From the NCBI RefSeq assembly GCF_963678635.1, contig NC_087068.1, positions 22,473,029 through 22,537,028 of the forward strand: a DNA stretch of 64,000 nucleotides, read 5' to 3'. Shown here one piece after another: positions 21,530 through 34,000 of this stretch. The position numbers and the translations under genes were made by a program. A model generated the notes under the pieces. That model saw only the letters and a program-made list of their open reading frames with translations, was not told the DNA's origin and searched no databases. The stretch is from Symsagittifera roscoffensis (Eukaryota > Xenacoelomorpha > Acoela > Convolutidae). The first letter of the stretch is position 1, and each line of letters starts with the position of its first letter.

Positions 21530-22820
21530 TGTAGAGGTATTCCCAGGAGTTCTGCAGACTGAGCAGAAGTACATAGGAAAATGGAGGGAAGCAATCGAGA
21601 CGGAAATGAACATCAGACACAGTGAGATTTATTGTAGACCATCAGGACCACGATATTTGGTGGGTTCGATATTGCCTCCAATGTGCAAGAGCAGATACCC
21701 GGTACATTTCGTAGCCGTGGATGTAAAGAGTACGAGAACGATCGCGGATCAAGCCTTCTCAGTGCCGAAGTGTGTGAGACTGGCGAGAATGTCCGAGAGG
21801 TCTTACGAGTTGCTATGTAAGATGTTCTCAGCAGTTCCAGAGAGAACCAAGGACGAGTTGGAATCAATACTAGGAAAGAAGTTCATGGGATACGTTAGCG
21901 GGAACTTCAGTGACTTCGAGAGACAGAAACAGAGAGGATCAACTGTCACAGATTACAATACAGTAGACGAGAATGATAAAGTCCACCGAGTGATGATGGA
22001 AGTGGAACCATTACTGGAAGCTTCGGGAAAACGTAATTGGAGGAGCATCATGTTGACACATGACGAGTTTCCTTGCCACTGCTTGCTGCAGACCTGGTGG
22101 TATCCCAAGCGTAGTAATCTGATGTTGATCTGGGACTCTGGAGAGCTGCTCTCCATGGGTTTACCAGACTCATCACAGCCCATAACAATAGTGATAGTGG
22201 GAGTTATGATGGCGATACGATGGCTGGAAGCTCATGTGAGAGAAAATAATAGACAGGAGGCACCGACGAGAGAACAGTTGCAAAAATTAGATTGTCTAAA
22301 AGATTTAGATCTTTTTGAGACAATGTGCAAAATTCTAAACATTCCGATAGAAGTGAAGAAGATATGGGCAAGAAAACGATTGATGCCATGGTTCAGAGCT
22401 AACATGACTGCATGGTTGTACGAGTATGCTAAAAAGCATATGTCGAAGCACGGCAGAGTGTACAGTGAATATCAGCTGGACATTGGAGCAGGAGCTTTCA
22501 AGCGAGCTCTCGTGACTCATCGGAATGCAGTGACCACCGCTGTGAAAAGAATTTCCAGGACAAGTGAACGTAGTGGAAAGGAGAAGGCAGAGATGTTAAA
22601 GGAAGATTTGGAGAGAAATGTGACGTTGTGTCTCCACAACAGCTTCTGCAGGAACAGAGAATCTAACGTGGATCACCTACCTTGTTGCAAACAGAGGGTA
22701 GAAGAGCAGAAGTGTTGGAGGACGGCTTCCAACAGCGTCAGGATAGCTAACGACGTGTTGCAGGATACGGAAACTGAGAGTGCAGAGTCAATATCACGGG
22801 AGGAAGAAATGGAACATTGA
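21465..22820 (+). pseudogene. Giant ORF segment 6 (C-terminus), unrecognised
   Basis: About 451 codons, ending at TGA 22818-22820. It contains a Trp-rich patch (LLQTWWYPKRS), a hydrophobic stretch (ITIVIVGVMMAIRWL) that could be a buried helix, and a Cys/His cluster near the C-terminus (CLHNSFC ... HLPCC ... C) that could bind zinc. It ends in an acidic tail. Downstream, the purine-rich bias stops quickly and AT-rich sequence resumes, so this is the real end of the giant frame. Confidence 0.5.
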
Positions 22821-23558
22821 CGAATGGCCGAAAAACGAGATGCAAAAAGAGACGAAATTAGAAGAATTTAGAATTTTTAGAACTTCTAAACGACGAAAAA
22901 AGAAGAAAACAAAGGAGTGATGAAGAAAAAGTTAAAACTCAGAATTGTTTTATGTGTGTGAAAAAACTCAAGTGAGAAACCAAGCAACCAAGTTGTAATT
23001 GAAACTTGAAACATTTAGTTGAGTTTTGAAATTGTTGCATTTATAAATTTGGATTTTGATTTTAGTTGAGTGGCTTTAGAGACACTTACTTACTATATAT
23101 TTAGAAAGGCTTGAGTGAAGGAGTATATTTAAATATTCCAGCCTACATGACTGTTTTTAATCAGCTAGGAGAACTGATCACTTTGTGGTGACATGAAAGG
23201 CTTGGGTAATCTCTCGAAGAGGGAGATTGTTTCATTGTTCTTTCTAACCACAGAGTTTCTTAGTTTTAATATTCAGGACAATAACAAGCAAGATTTCCGA
23301 AGGGAAGAAGTGTAGTAGGATAATTTTAGCTTGTTGGTTGGCAGGACTGTCCTGCAAACCAACACCTTTTAAATCTAGGAGAAAAAGTTTTAAATCAGGA
23401 TATTGACATTGGAAGTCGGAAAACATGTTTTATCTTAGGTCATATCCTCAATGTGCAGATTAATGAAAGAATTTGAAGGCTATAGCGATGTGGTATGATG
23501 CCATTTATATTCTGCAGTGAGTCGATGTGACGTGGATAAAAGTAATTTCGTGCATTTT
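22821..23558. other. Non-coding stretch after the giant ORF
   Basis: A/G-rich at first, then AT-rich. No gene was seen. It probably includes the 3' untranslated part of the giant element. Confidence 0.5.
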
Positions 23559-23559
23559 G

Positions 23560-24060
23560 TAAATTCTGTTCGATGACACTGTACCTATTTTACGAACATT
23601 GCGAGATTCAATGAGGACATTGACCGGACTGTCCGGGGAGTATGTGACATTCGACCAGAATGGACAGAAAACAATCTCTGCAGTCTCGGAGTTTTTAGCA
23701 GCGAACCTTCCGAATTGGCGATTTGGAAGGAATAAGGACGTTATTCGAGCGATTGGACAAATCATGAAGGCTGAAGGATTCGGAAATTCCTAAATTTTAA
23801 ATTTTCGAAGTGATGACGTAACAATTCTCAGAAACGTCAAAAACGGCCATTTTGGCAAAAAAGCTGAAAACTACCACAACAACGATAGTTGCGACGACGA
23901 CAACAGCGAGAAAATTGAGAACCAGAATCAGAGAAAAGCAGAAGTAGCAGAGACCGCTCCAAGTTGCAACTATTGTGTCGCTACAATAGTTGCAAAGCAG
24001 TTGCTAACAACAGTGAAGGGTGGAAACCAGCCTTCCGGATTACAGAGAAATCAAGCTTAA
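23560..24060 (+). pseudogene. Small conserved ORF with one in-frame stop
   Basis: Open from 23560. The part from 23599 (MRTLTGLSGEYVTF... to GFGNS) ends at TAA 23791-23793. The same frame then continues for 88 codons, through an Asp/Asn/Lys/Glu-rich stretch and a CNYCVATI motif, to TAA 24058-24060. The diverged copy at 1-530 preserves both MRTLTGLSG and the CNxCxATI motif, with mainly third-base changes in the first. That pattern implies past selection on the protein. The family is unrecognised. It may belong to the giant element or to an element that flanks it. Confidence 0.55.
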
Positions 24061-24736
24061 CGTGCTTGATTCAGTGGATTCGAGAATCCGGAGGGGTTTC
24101 GGGACTGAAACTTTTATCATTTTATATGAATTTTTAGCTTCCCTGTCATGTCCTGAATTGAATTTAATTAACATCCGAATTCATTCTACTAAGATGAGAA
24201 GCTAGGAGTTGGGGGAAAGGGTTGATCCATCTTCGATGGAGATGATGATTTTTATCTACTGAACAAAAACAATAATAATTTAATAAGTAGTAGTAGCCCT
24301 GTTTTTAGGAGTGACCTCGTGGTCTGGGGATACTGAGACCCAGCCATGAGCTCACTATTTCTGCATGTAATTAAGTTTATTTGAGTGTTTTGACCGAAGC
24401 CGAAAGCAGTAACGTTTTTTGTCGACCCGATAATAGAAAGACCACCGAAAGTACTGGCTTGGTAGAGACGGTGAAAAGCATGTAAAGCTCTGTTTAGACG
24501 TTAGCCAGTCGTCTTAGGACATAGTTTTATTTTCCGTCGATATGTATCTTCCGGGCGAATGTTACAAAATTTTGACCGAATATTGTCAAATTGGTCACTG
24601 ATGCATTCATTTAGCGTTTGTATGGCCCTATGCAACCTGTGCACGGAACGTCGTTTGACCGAGGGGCCCTTTTGACTTGACCTTTCCCTTAGGGAGCTCG
24701 TGTTATTGAATGAGACTTTTTTCTGCTCTTTTACAG
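24061..24736 (+). other. Flank between the small ORF and zinc-finger exon 1
   Basis: No gene is recognised up to 24560. From 24565 the sequence matches the 5' flank of exon 1 in units A and B (from 3545). That position marks the left end of the shared zinc-finger block. The satellite present upstream of units A and B is absent here. A TTTTACAG acceptor sits two bases before the ATG. Confidence 0.5.
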
Positions 24737-24738
24737 AA

Positions 24739-25041
24739 ATGTCTAACATTGAGCTATCACAAGGGTCAGCTGACGAAAGACAATGCAAACAACTAGCGTT
24801 TCACGTGGACTCAGAAATTGTCGACTTGGATATAATCGCGCCTACTTTTGCTTCATTGACCTTTGAAAATGACAGCACTTATACAGTTCTTGAAAATCAG
24901 TTCGCCCAAGCAGATGGTGTTTTGCATAATCCTTTGTCGACATCTGTTAGCTGTACGCGAGAGGAAATTTGCGACGTCATCGAAGAAGTAATATGCTCTT
25001 CGGATGACGTTCAACTGTTTCCGCACCACTTCACTGAATCT
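24739..25041 (+). CDS. Zinc-finger gene exon 1
   Basis: 101 codons, starting MSNIELSQGSADER, with a GTAAGT donor in phase 0. It differs from the copies at 3717 and 7324 by a few residues, such as FTES for FSES. Confidence 0.85.
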
Positions 25042-28000
25042 GTAAGTTAAGCGCTCAATTCTTTCTGGTTTGTAACATGTAACCGCATAGGTTTTTTCCG
25101 AACCTCTCTCTGACAAAAAAAATGAAGCTGCAATGTTTTAATACAAAAATTGAATTGTTGTGAATCTATACGAGGTCGGTTTGGAACACAAAATGGTACT
25201 ATTTTAATAGACAGGTCAGTAGAAAAGGCTACTATGATAAACAGGTCGCAATAATTTTGTATGTATTAGTAGTAGTAGTAGTAGTAATAAAATACTTAAT
25301 TCCATATGCGTGGAGTCACATTAAATGAAAATACTACTTGACAATTGAAACAATAAGAAAAAAGACTTATGAGCGACAAAATTTACAGATATAGAAACAA
25401 CAAGAGTGGGAGATGTTGAAATGATAGGAGATGTATTAACTTGAAATCAAAAGAATGTATTATTTACGCTTTACAAAAACGAGTTAGAAATTTATGCTGT
25501 GGTTTTTCATTATAATGTGTATATGAAGCAGTTTACTCGTTTCAAATAACTTAATGATTTCGGAATCATCAATTGGGTGAATTATTAATACTCAAAGCTC
25601 AAATTTGCTTAAACTTTTAAATCTTTCAACCTTCACATGGTAACGGGAGAGTTTTCACAAATGATTTGCTACAGAAACAAACTTTTTTGAAAATATACTG
25701 GGACGTGCTCCTGAATTGTCACCTTCCTACTTATTTACAATTTTTGAGATCTAGATTTGTTTTCGATTAGGGAACTGAATGTTTTAGGGACCAATTGTAC
25801 CCATATGGCATGTCAGTTTTTTTATTTCCTTGCGCCTATTGACTATTTTTCAACTTTCTGTTGGCTATGTTTTTCAGAAGGCGGTGTGTGAGATTTGTGG
25901 TAAAACATTAGATTCCATTCCGCCGGAATATTCCTCGAATGGTCAGCATAAGCCATCAGGCGTGATCTGCGAACCGTGCGCCAAAGATGCGTTTGGGTCA
26001 TCCATTTACTCATCTGATTACAATACGAACAGTGAAAAATGGGAGCTAAGTCAAGAAGAAGAGCACAGATGTGATATTTGTGGCGAGGTCTTTCTTAATC
26101 AACAGTCTCTGGTAAATCATAAAGTTAGTCTTTAATATACTTACCTTCGTAAAAGTTAATAACCTACGATGAATGGAAAGTTAAAAACTCATAGCAATGT
26201 ACGATAAGCAGGTTCAGAAGGACTATGAAGGGGTACATTTGAATTATAGTTTAACAAATGTACCAGATTATTTAAATGCTTTTGTTTGGTTGTAAGAGAA
26301 GCTTAATGGTGTTTGTGCAAGCCTGCTAGAATTTTTATTCTCAGTGAAAAGAACAAAAGGGTATTTTGTAATTAAAATTGTGATATTCTTACTAAACTGA
26401 TTTTGTTATCGGTAATTTATGGCATGCTCACAATGAAAAAAATTTAATTAATCAAACTAGTGATTAATTAACCGTAAAAGAACGGAGTGAAGACATTTGT
26501 TTAAGTCGTGTTGATGTTTTTCCTTTTTTTTTCAGGAAAAGTCCTAAAAGTTGTTGATGTTCAAATAAGTTTTCGTGTTTTGACTTTAATTAAATTCATA
26601 TGCTTAAAAGTAGGCAAATGAAGCTCTTCGATTACGGAAAAGGAAAAGGCGCATAGAAACGTGAATGCCTTTCAATTTTGAAAGTAAATTGTAATTTGAA
26701 GATTTCTCAACGGAATACATAATGATCCATTAATCTCAATTTTGTTTTTTTTTAAACAAAAAGTCTTTATCATAAGCTTGAAAAATTAAAGATCTTATTT
26801 TGGTATACTTTCTTGGAAATTCGAAATATGAAAATGTTCAAAAAAATAGTCGTTTTCGGCTTTCTTGGGTTCATTGACTTTGCTCCAACTGTCTGCTGGC
26901 TATATTTTCAGAATTCTCAGCGGTCTGAAAAAAAAAACTATCTTTCGAGCCCTTTGTCCAATCGGGTTAGTTTCATCTAAAAAGTACCAATCTTAAAAGG
27001 TTTTTGAAATTCAAAGAACTTTAAGCTGATATATTTTTTCTTTGAAACTGAATTGAAATTAAAAAGGAAGAAGGCTGTTTAGAGGAAGAACTTTTCCCAA
27101 TTAAACTAAAATATGGCAGATTTCACGAAGCTTGCCGAGTAGATTAGATCTGACTTTAGAGTCTGGTTTCTTCTGAGTTTGCTTTCTTCTACTCGTGTGG
27201 TACGCACTCTTCTCTTGTTCGACACGCTCTCTTGTGGCGGATTATATTTGTTGTCGACTTCTTTTCGTTGCAATACGGGCAATTGGCGGTTTTGGCTTTA
27301 TAAACCTTCGGTGATTTTGTTTTGCTGTCGTGTAATTTATCGTGGTTTCTGAGTGCGCGCTCCGTAGTGCATACTTTTTCGCACGTAAGACATGGGAAGG
27401 TTTTCAATGATTTCACGTGTTTTCGTTTTGTATGGATTTTCAGTCATTTCATGGACTTGCACTCCTTACCACAGACAGGTCATTTTTATTTCCGGCTTGG
27501 TTTGTGTAGTTGAAATAATATCTAAGTTTTCGTCTTTACAGTCAAAAAGTTCTTCCTTTTTTGATCCTGACACTGTGTTACGCTTGCGATTTGCAAGCGT
27601 TATTAAATGCTCTGTCCGTTCCTTCATTATCCTTTTCCATTCTTTTCTGTTCACCGCTTCTTCTCTGCACATGTCTGCAATCCAAGCCCGCCTCTGAATG
27701 TAGTTTTTTTCCAGTATTCAACCTCTTACTCCTTTTTTCCTATCGGTTTTGGAAGTGACTTCAGCTGCTCCAACCACCTAAGAACGGCTATTTTGGTAGG
27801 TATATCATCAGGCCTTCGGAGGACTAGCCAAAATATTTCTAATATTTTTTCCAGTTTTCCATCGTAAGGATTTGATTCCCATCTCGTGTGTTATGTCGTA
27901 CATGTTAATTTGTTTCGGTTGCATCTCTTTTAAAGGGGCTGCTTTTTATTGCACAGATGAGTCGATAGCAACGGTCAATTCATGTTTGAAAATTTCTGAT

Positions 28001-31000
28001 TCCTTTATCGTACCAAATGCGAGCCGCCGCATCAAAAAGAAACGCACTTTCGACACAAGCAGCAATTGCTGTCGCTTGCTGTTTCTTCCAGCACGTTTTC
28101 TGCGGTTTGAATGTCCGCTTTGGATCCAACTGCCAGAAAACTTAAATTGTACGATGATTTTTTAAAAATACCATAACATCTGTATCGTCATTATTTTGCC
28201 TTCTTATTTTGCTCCTTTGTTCATGTCCGTAATGTCATCCAGGGAGCTAAATCCATTTTACTCATACTGGCATGATAGATCTTTCAGTTGTTTTCAAGCG
28301 GTGCTTTTCCGCTTGCCGTCTCACAACTTGATGGAAGTATTGAAAAGACTGGGTGAAGTTGAGTATCCATCGCTTTCTCATCTTGCCGGTTGCCTTTCGT
28401 TGCTGTCTCCGTCTGTGGGCTCAACACAGCATGATGTTGAATCATGAAGATCCATACGGTTTGATAGGAAAACTTCTCTCCATACCACATCGGCGAAGTT
28501 TTTTCCATAATGCCATTTTGTTTATCCTTGAGTAGGCTTTTCCGAGATCCAGAAACCGCCACTTAGGGTCGTTCGGATCAGTTTGCTTTTCTACATGTTC
28601 TCAATTCATGGGTCTCCTCTTGAATAAGTGTTATGATTTGCGTGGCGTCCGCTGTGGATCTGTTAGCTCTAAATCAATTTCGATTTTTGAACAGGAGGCC
28701 GAAGTTTTCCGCCCAAACCTTGAGACGGTCTGTGAGGAGGCGTGCTAGTATGCGACTTGCCATTGAAAGAAGACACACACCTCGATAGTTGTTTACTTCG
28801 TTCTTGTCATCCTTTTTAATGAGCGGTAGGTACTATGTGTCCAGTTTTTGTTACAGGTTTCTATTTATCTGCTCTGTGTTCATTCAAGCTTCGTATAAGA
28901 GAGACAACTTTTCTCGTTACACCGTGACAGGCTGTTGTGAAGCAGACTCCGTCTCCGTCTTAAGCTAGGTCGGAATCTTGAGCAGATTCAAAGCAATTGT
29001 TGATTTTGTTTGGGGTTGGAGATATGTTCAAATGGCGGTTTGCTGATGCATCAATACTCGATCCTCTTAGATCTTTCATTTCTGCCACAGCAGCCAAAAG
29101 ATCCGCAGGATTTCATTGAAACCGGTCTTTTGAAAGCTTTTTAACTCGTTTAACCAGTAATTGTTGTCCTGGTAGTTCATCTCCGGTAATTGTTTGCGGC
29201 AACTCTGCACTGCTTTATGAGATTTTCACCACTTTTTTCAAGTAATTTAAAATCCTTCCTCATGGTTTTTCTGGAAATTTTGAGGTTCATCTAATTGTTT
29301 CAACGTCCCTCGTTTTTTTTTCCTGTATTGTTTCGTTCGATGACTTGGCTAGATATTGTGTTATGTAGTGCTTCGAGTGTATCCTCCTGCCCTTTTGTCC
29401 AGGGATTGGCTACTTCGGTTTTGGGTGGTCACGCAAACTTCCTTAGCAACTAACCAGAGTTTCTGCGATTTTTTCCTACTTCCAAACTGGTTTATTTAAC
29501 ACTTCCCAGTTTATACGTGGCAGCTTTCGTGTTCGCCGCTTTTTGGGGCAGGGTCTGCAGGTTAGTTTCAGGGCTACTGGTTTATAGTCCGATACAGTCA
29601 TATCTTGATTTACTGCCATATCTCGTACAGACTTACGGCGTTGTTTTGCTTTTATTATGAACCCGTCAATTTGATGCCAAGATCTGAGACTATTGTTGAA
29701 CCATGTTCCTCTATTCGTCATGTTAAAGAGCGAGTGTACCCGCTGCATTTCGTGAGTGTGCCGCAAACACCAAATCTTCTACATTTTTACTGGTCGGGGT
29801 TCTCATCCCAAAGATACGCGTGAACCCGGTGTCTGCCAGGCCACTACCAATATGCACCTTGTGATTGCCCTCTATTAAGAGTAGTTCTTCTGAATTACTT
29901 TTGGCAATTTTCTTTTCCAGTCATGGCGGTATTTTTCTTTATTACGGTTCCCGTCAACATGATATCGCTTTTTCTGAGTGAACAAGGACAATTTCTTTAT
30001 TGCCTTCTCTAATCAAAATAACGCCATATGGCTCGGATCGAAATTCCGACACCAGTTCAACATCCCAGGACATGTTAGTCAGTCTTTGCGCTGCGGTTTT
30101 TTTTAATCTCGCTATGTTTTTCTCTTGCACTGAAACTCCTTGTAGTTCCAAGTTATTATGATTTGCTCGTCCATTGTAGACTTCGGAGCTTTGACTTTGC
30201 GATCCATGCGTTTTTGCCTGCGGTTTTCTCTATGAACCTTTTCAATCCTCTTGTTTCCCTTATTTTGTCTTTTTACCATGAGATGAAATCCTTTAGGTGA
30301 TTCCGTTGTCTTGGGAGGGTCCGAGGCGGGCGTACCTCGCGCGTTCCCAATTCGACATATCCACATCAGACTCCTGTTCGAGATTGAGACAGGCGGTAGT
30401 GTTTCAACAGTTCTTGCACTCATTTTGCGTATCTGATTTGTTTGCTGAGGTCCCTGATTTCCTTGGTTGTCAGCCTGATACATTTTTGGTGAACCGACCG
30501 ACTTTTTATTGTTGTGTAGGCCCTCACAGCCCGTCAGTTTCGGTTGCGACTTTTCTTAGGTCAGTCCACAGAGTTTCTGGAGCTAGGTTGGCGAGGCAGG
30601 CTAGCACGTGTACCACATTCTCTCTTTTCTTACAGAATCGACATATGTCTGTTTCGGATGCGTTGATTCGGTGAAGATAGTCATTCAGTTGAGAACAGAA
30701 ACCGCTCCTCATCTGGGCGAGCCGGACTTGTTGTCTCGTTAATGTTTTCTCTATTGCGTCGATCTTGTCTTGATTTATTAGGAGTTGGGTGTTGAGAACT
30801 CTATTCGGTTGTAGATTTTCGAGGGTATTAATAACGTAGACTTTGTGTAGGTTCTCTCTGGTGATTTCTTCTTCTGTTATGTCAAGGGTTGTTTAAGCGG
30901 TTTTCAGGTGGTTACTCGGTGATTTTTGGATCGTTCGTCTTTCTTCATTATTTGTTTGTAGCTCGTGGCAGGCGTGGTCGGTTGGCAAATCTTCCCTCGT

Positions 31001-34000
31001 CTTCGCCGAGCCAATACCACATCTACGATTTGCCAAGCGGAAGAACAACTTTCCCTGGCTCTTTTCCAGCCCCCTTTCAAATTCAATTTTGAAAAGTCTA
31101 TTTAACGTTGTCGTAATGCAATGAAATTTGGCGTGGTGAACAAATCGTCAATTCTAAACAGATTTGTTCTTCATACTTTACAGCGTAACATCGCGCATTT
31201 AGCCGTAATAACACACAAATCAAACATAAAACTCGGTATTTTGAAAGGAGGAACTGGAAAAGAGCCCTTTCCCTCACAGACGACCGACCACTTACTGCAC
31301 CAAGTGCAGAGAGATTTTTTTTGCATGCCCCGCAAAAGCTGATCGGACCCGGGTTCCGTTCAACATCTCCAGCTCTCATTAGCACGCAGATCAGGAAGAC
31401 TGGCTTTGTTGACCTGACGGTTAAAAACCCGTATTGCCACTGTCGATTGTGTCGAACTTTGGAAGGTTCTCGCCTTCTGAATTTTTTTTGGAGAGATGCT
31501 TGGGTTGGCTGCACCCTCGCCGCTCTGTCGTTCATCAGGAGATTGTGCTTTTTGATGTTTCCATCTTAAATAAATACCTTTTCTGATAAACCCTGTCCAT
31601 GTTTTTCCGCACAGCCGGAGCGCGCGCTCCCGCTTGTGCCTCTTGAACATAAAGTTCACATGATGGGTCGGTCTGTCCATGAACATATGAACCTCTTATT
31701 GAGAATTTGGTTTAATTTTAGAATATTCATCGTCTTCCTTCAAACAGCTCCATACATTGTAAAACATGTCTTGTGCACTTCGCAACTGAAACGCACCTGA
31801 AAGAACACGAAAAAGTACACGAATGTGAGAAGCCCTTCGCTTGTCGAATCTGTAACGAGAGTTTCGCCACCACATCTGAACTAACAGTTCACGCAGCCAA
31901 ACATGAACAGTATCAGTGCAAGATCTGCAACATGATGTTCCCATCAAGTGCTCAATGTACAGACCACGTGAATAGAGTTCACATGATGGGTCTGTCTGTA
32001 GATGACGTGTTCTTCTCAAACCCGAACTCGAAGCAGCAACGAGGGAAGAAATGGTCGAATCGCACGTGTAATTTGTGCAATCGAACCTTCACAACAGCAG
32101 CCAGTTTTCAAGTGCATGTCAAGTTGCACGAAAATGAGACTTCTTTCACATGTCCAGTGTGTCTTCGCCAATTCAAACTGGAAGTAAGTTTTGATTATAT
32201 ATATGTATTGTTTAACAATAGTTGTTCCATAATAGTCTACTTGATTGCTTCAAAAAGCTTAAAAGTTAGAAAGAACAGTTTATCATTTTTCACGAAATTA
32301 TCATTGTCATTCAGCTTGATCATTGTTTCACGAAATCGTTTATTAATTTGAAAACAAAAAGTGAAAATGTATTCTGTTCTGTGTTCATGAAATTTTTCCA
32401 GCTTTCTGTTGATTACCAGTGAAACAAATCGCTTTTTGCTTTGTTTTTTCACTATGTTAATTAGCAGGTTACGAATTTCCTTTTCAGGTGATCCTAGAGT
32501 TTTGACTTCTTGTATAATGACTAATTTTAAATAGCGGGTAAATAAGTTATTAATAAAAACTAAGATACTCAAAATAAGATACTCGACACATGGCAAACGT
32601 AAATGTATCGCTTTAAGGCAAAATGAGAACGAAGCCTTACGTTGTACCGGTTTAAAAAGGGTAATGGGGTGGGTGTTTAGAACTATCTGAAGCGCCACAT
32701 GCTGATGCATGCGAGATCTAGGGAGTTCAACTGTCACTACTGTGGCAAGCAGTTCAGACTGAAGAGTAATCTGGATGAACATGTGAGAATTCACACTGGA
32801 GAGAGACCATACAGGTGTGACTACTGCAACCTCACCTTCACTCAGAACAGCACACTCAGACGCCATCTTGTCATACATACTGGTATGCATCCCCCCATCT
32901 GAACAATTTGACCCATGTATTGACCAAGTGAACAATCTCCCTCCCCCCTCCCTAAAATTAAATAGCAAATTCAAGTCGCAATCCCTGCATGTATTATGCT
33001 CAAATTTGAGTGGTTGCTTACTTTTAATCAAGTGAACAATCTCCCTGATTTAGGGGGGGGGGGGGGGGGAGGGAGATCTTTCAGTTTTTCCTGCATTTCC
33101 TTTCTCCATTTGGCTATTTTTCTCTTTAATGCGACATTATTCCTGTCCCTAACTGCGATGCGATATTGATAGTAAAACCATTCTGTGGCTATTATGATTA
33201 TGAAAAAGCTGAATATTTGGATGGGATTGACGAAGTTCTCAGTTGTCGAAAATCTATATCTAAAGGCATACTCGATTTTTTTCTTTTGTATTGGGTGTAC
33301 GGTTAGCTTTTGAAAAAGTCCAAATATAAGCAGGGCTCAATTGAATTGTATAGGCCTGTTACTTAAGTTTCCTAAAGTGGTGACATCTATTATCATTGTT
33401 GGTAGGTCAACGTGTCCACGAATGTGGAGTGTGTGGGAAGGCGTTTGCCAGACCGAATCAGCTGACAATCCACGAGCGAATACACAGTGGGGAGAAACCA
33501 TTCGAGTGCAAAGTGTGTCGTGTCACATTCAACCAGAGCAGCCAGCTCAATCGGCACACGAAGAAATTACACCCAGGTTTCAAAATTTTACTATTATGAG
33601 CGTTTTTTACAGTACCATAAAAAATACTAGCTTGTTAAGTTTTAATGGAAAGGGTGAAAAGTGCTGTTTCAGACGTGTTTTTTTTTTGTTTTCAGGAAGC
33701 AGGCTGACTAGTTCTTTCCGCTCAGATTCAATTTTTGCGTTTCCGCGTTTCCGCTTTTGATTTTAAGTTATTTATTTCATTTTGCTAAAAGTAAGGCAAA
33801 TTACTCTCTGCAAAAACGAAAGTCGAAATGAAGCGATATCGACTTTGATATTGAAAAGTGATGTCAAGAGATTAGCAGAGTTTAAATCCTCCGTTTAAAT
33901 CAAAGTAATTCACATCACAAGAATTAAAGTCAATTTGAATCAACCCCCCCCCCCCCCCCACCCACCCCCACCCACCCCAACAATACAAGAAAATATGGAT

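Larger units (their letters stand above)
16134..22820 (+). mobile_element. Giant decayed ORF element with SGNH-hydrolase domain, unrecognised family
   Basis: Six plus-strand ORFs follow each other with no real spacers, and the protein character carries over each junction. They are best read as one original frame of more than 2,200 codons, now broken by three frameshifts at short ORF overlaps (about 16530, 20270-20370 and 21470-21520), by stops at 17435 and 18118, and by a further frame change near 17500. The plus strand is purine-rich and far less AT-rich than its surroundings, so the block is foreign in composition. It begins in the gap, so the 5' end is missing. No reverse transcriptase, integrase or transposase signature was seen. 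Transposon, viral insertion and ancient host gene all remain possible. Confidence 0.7.
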
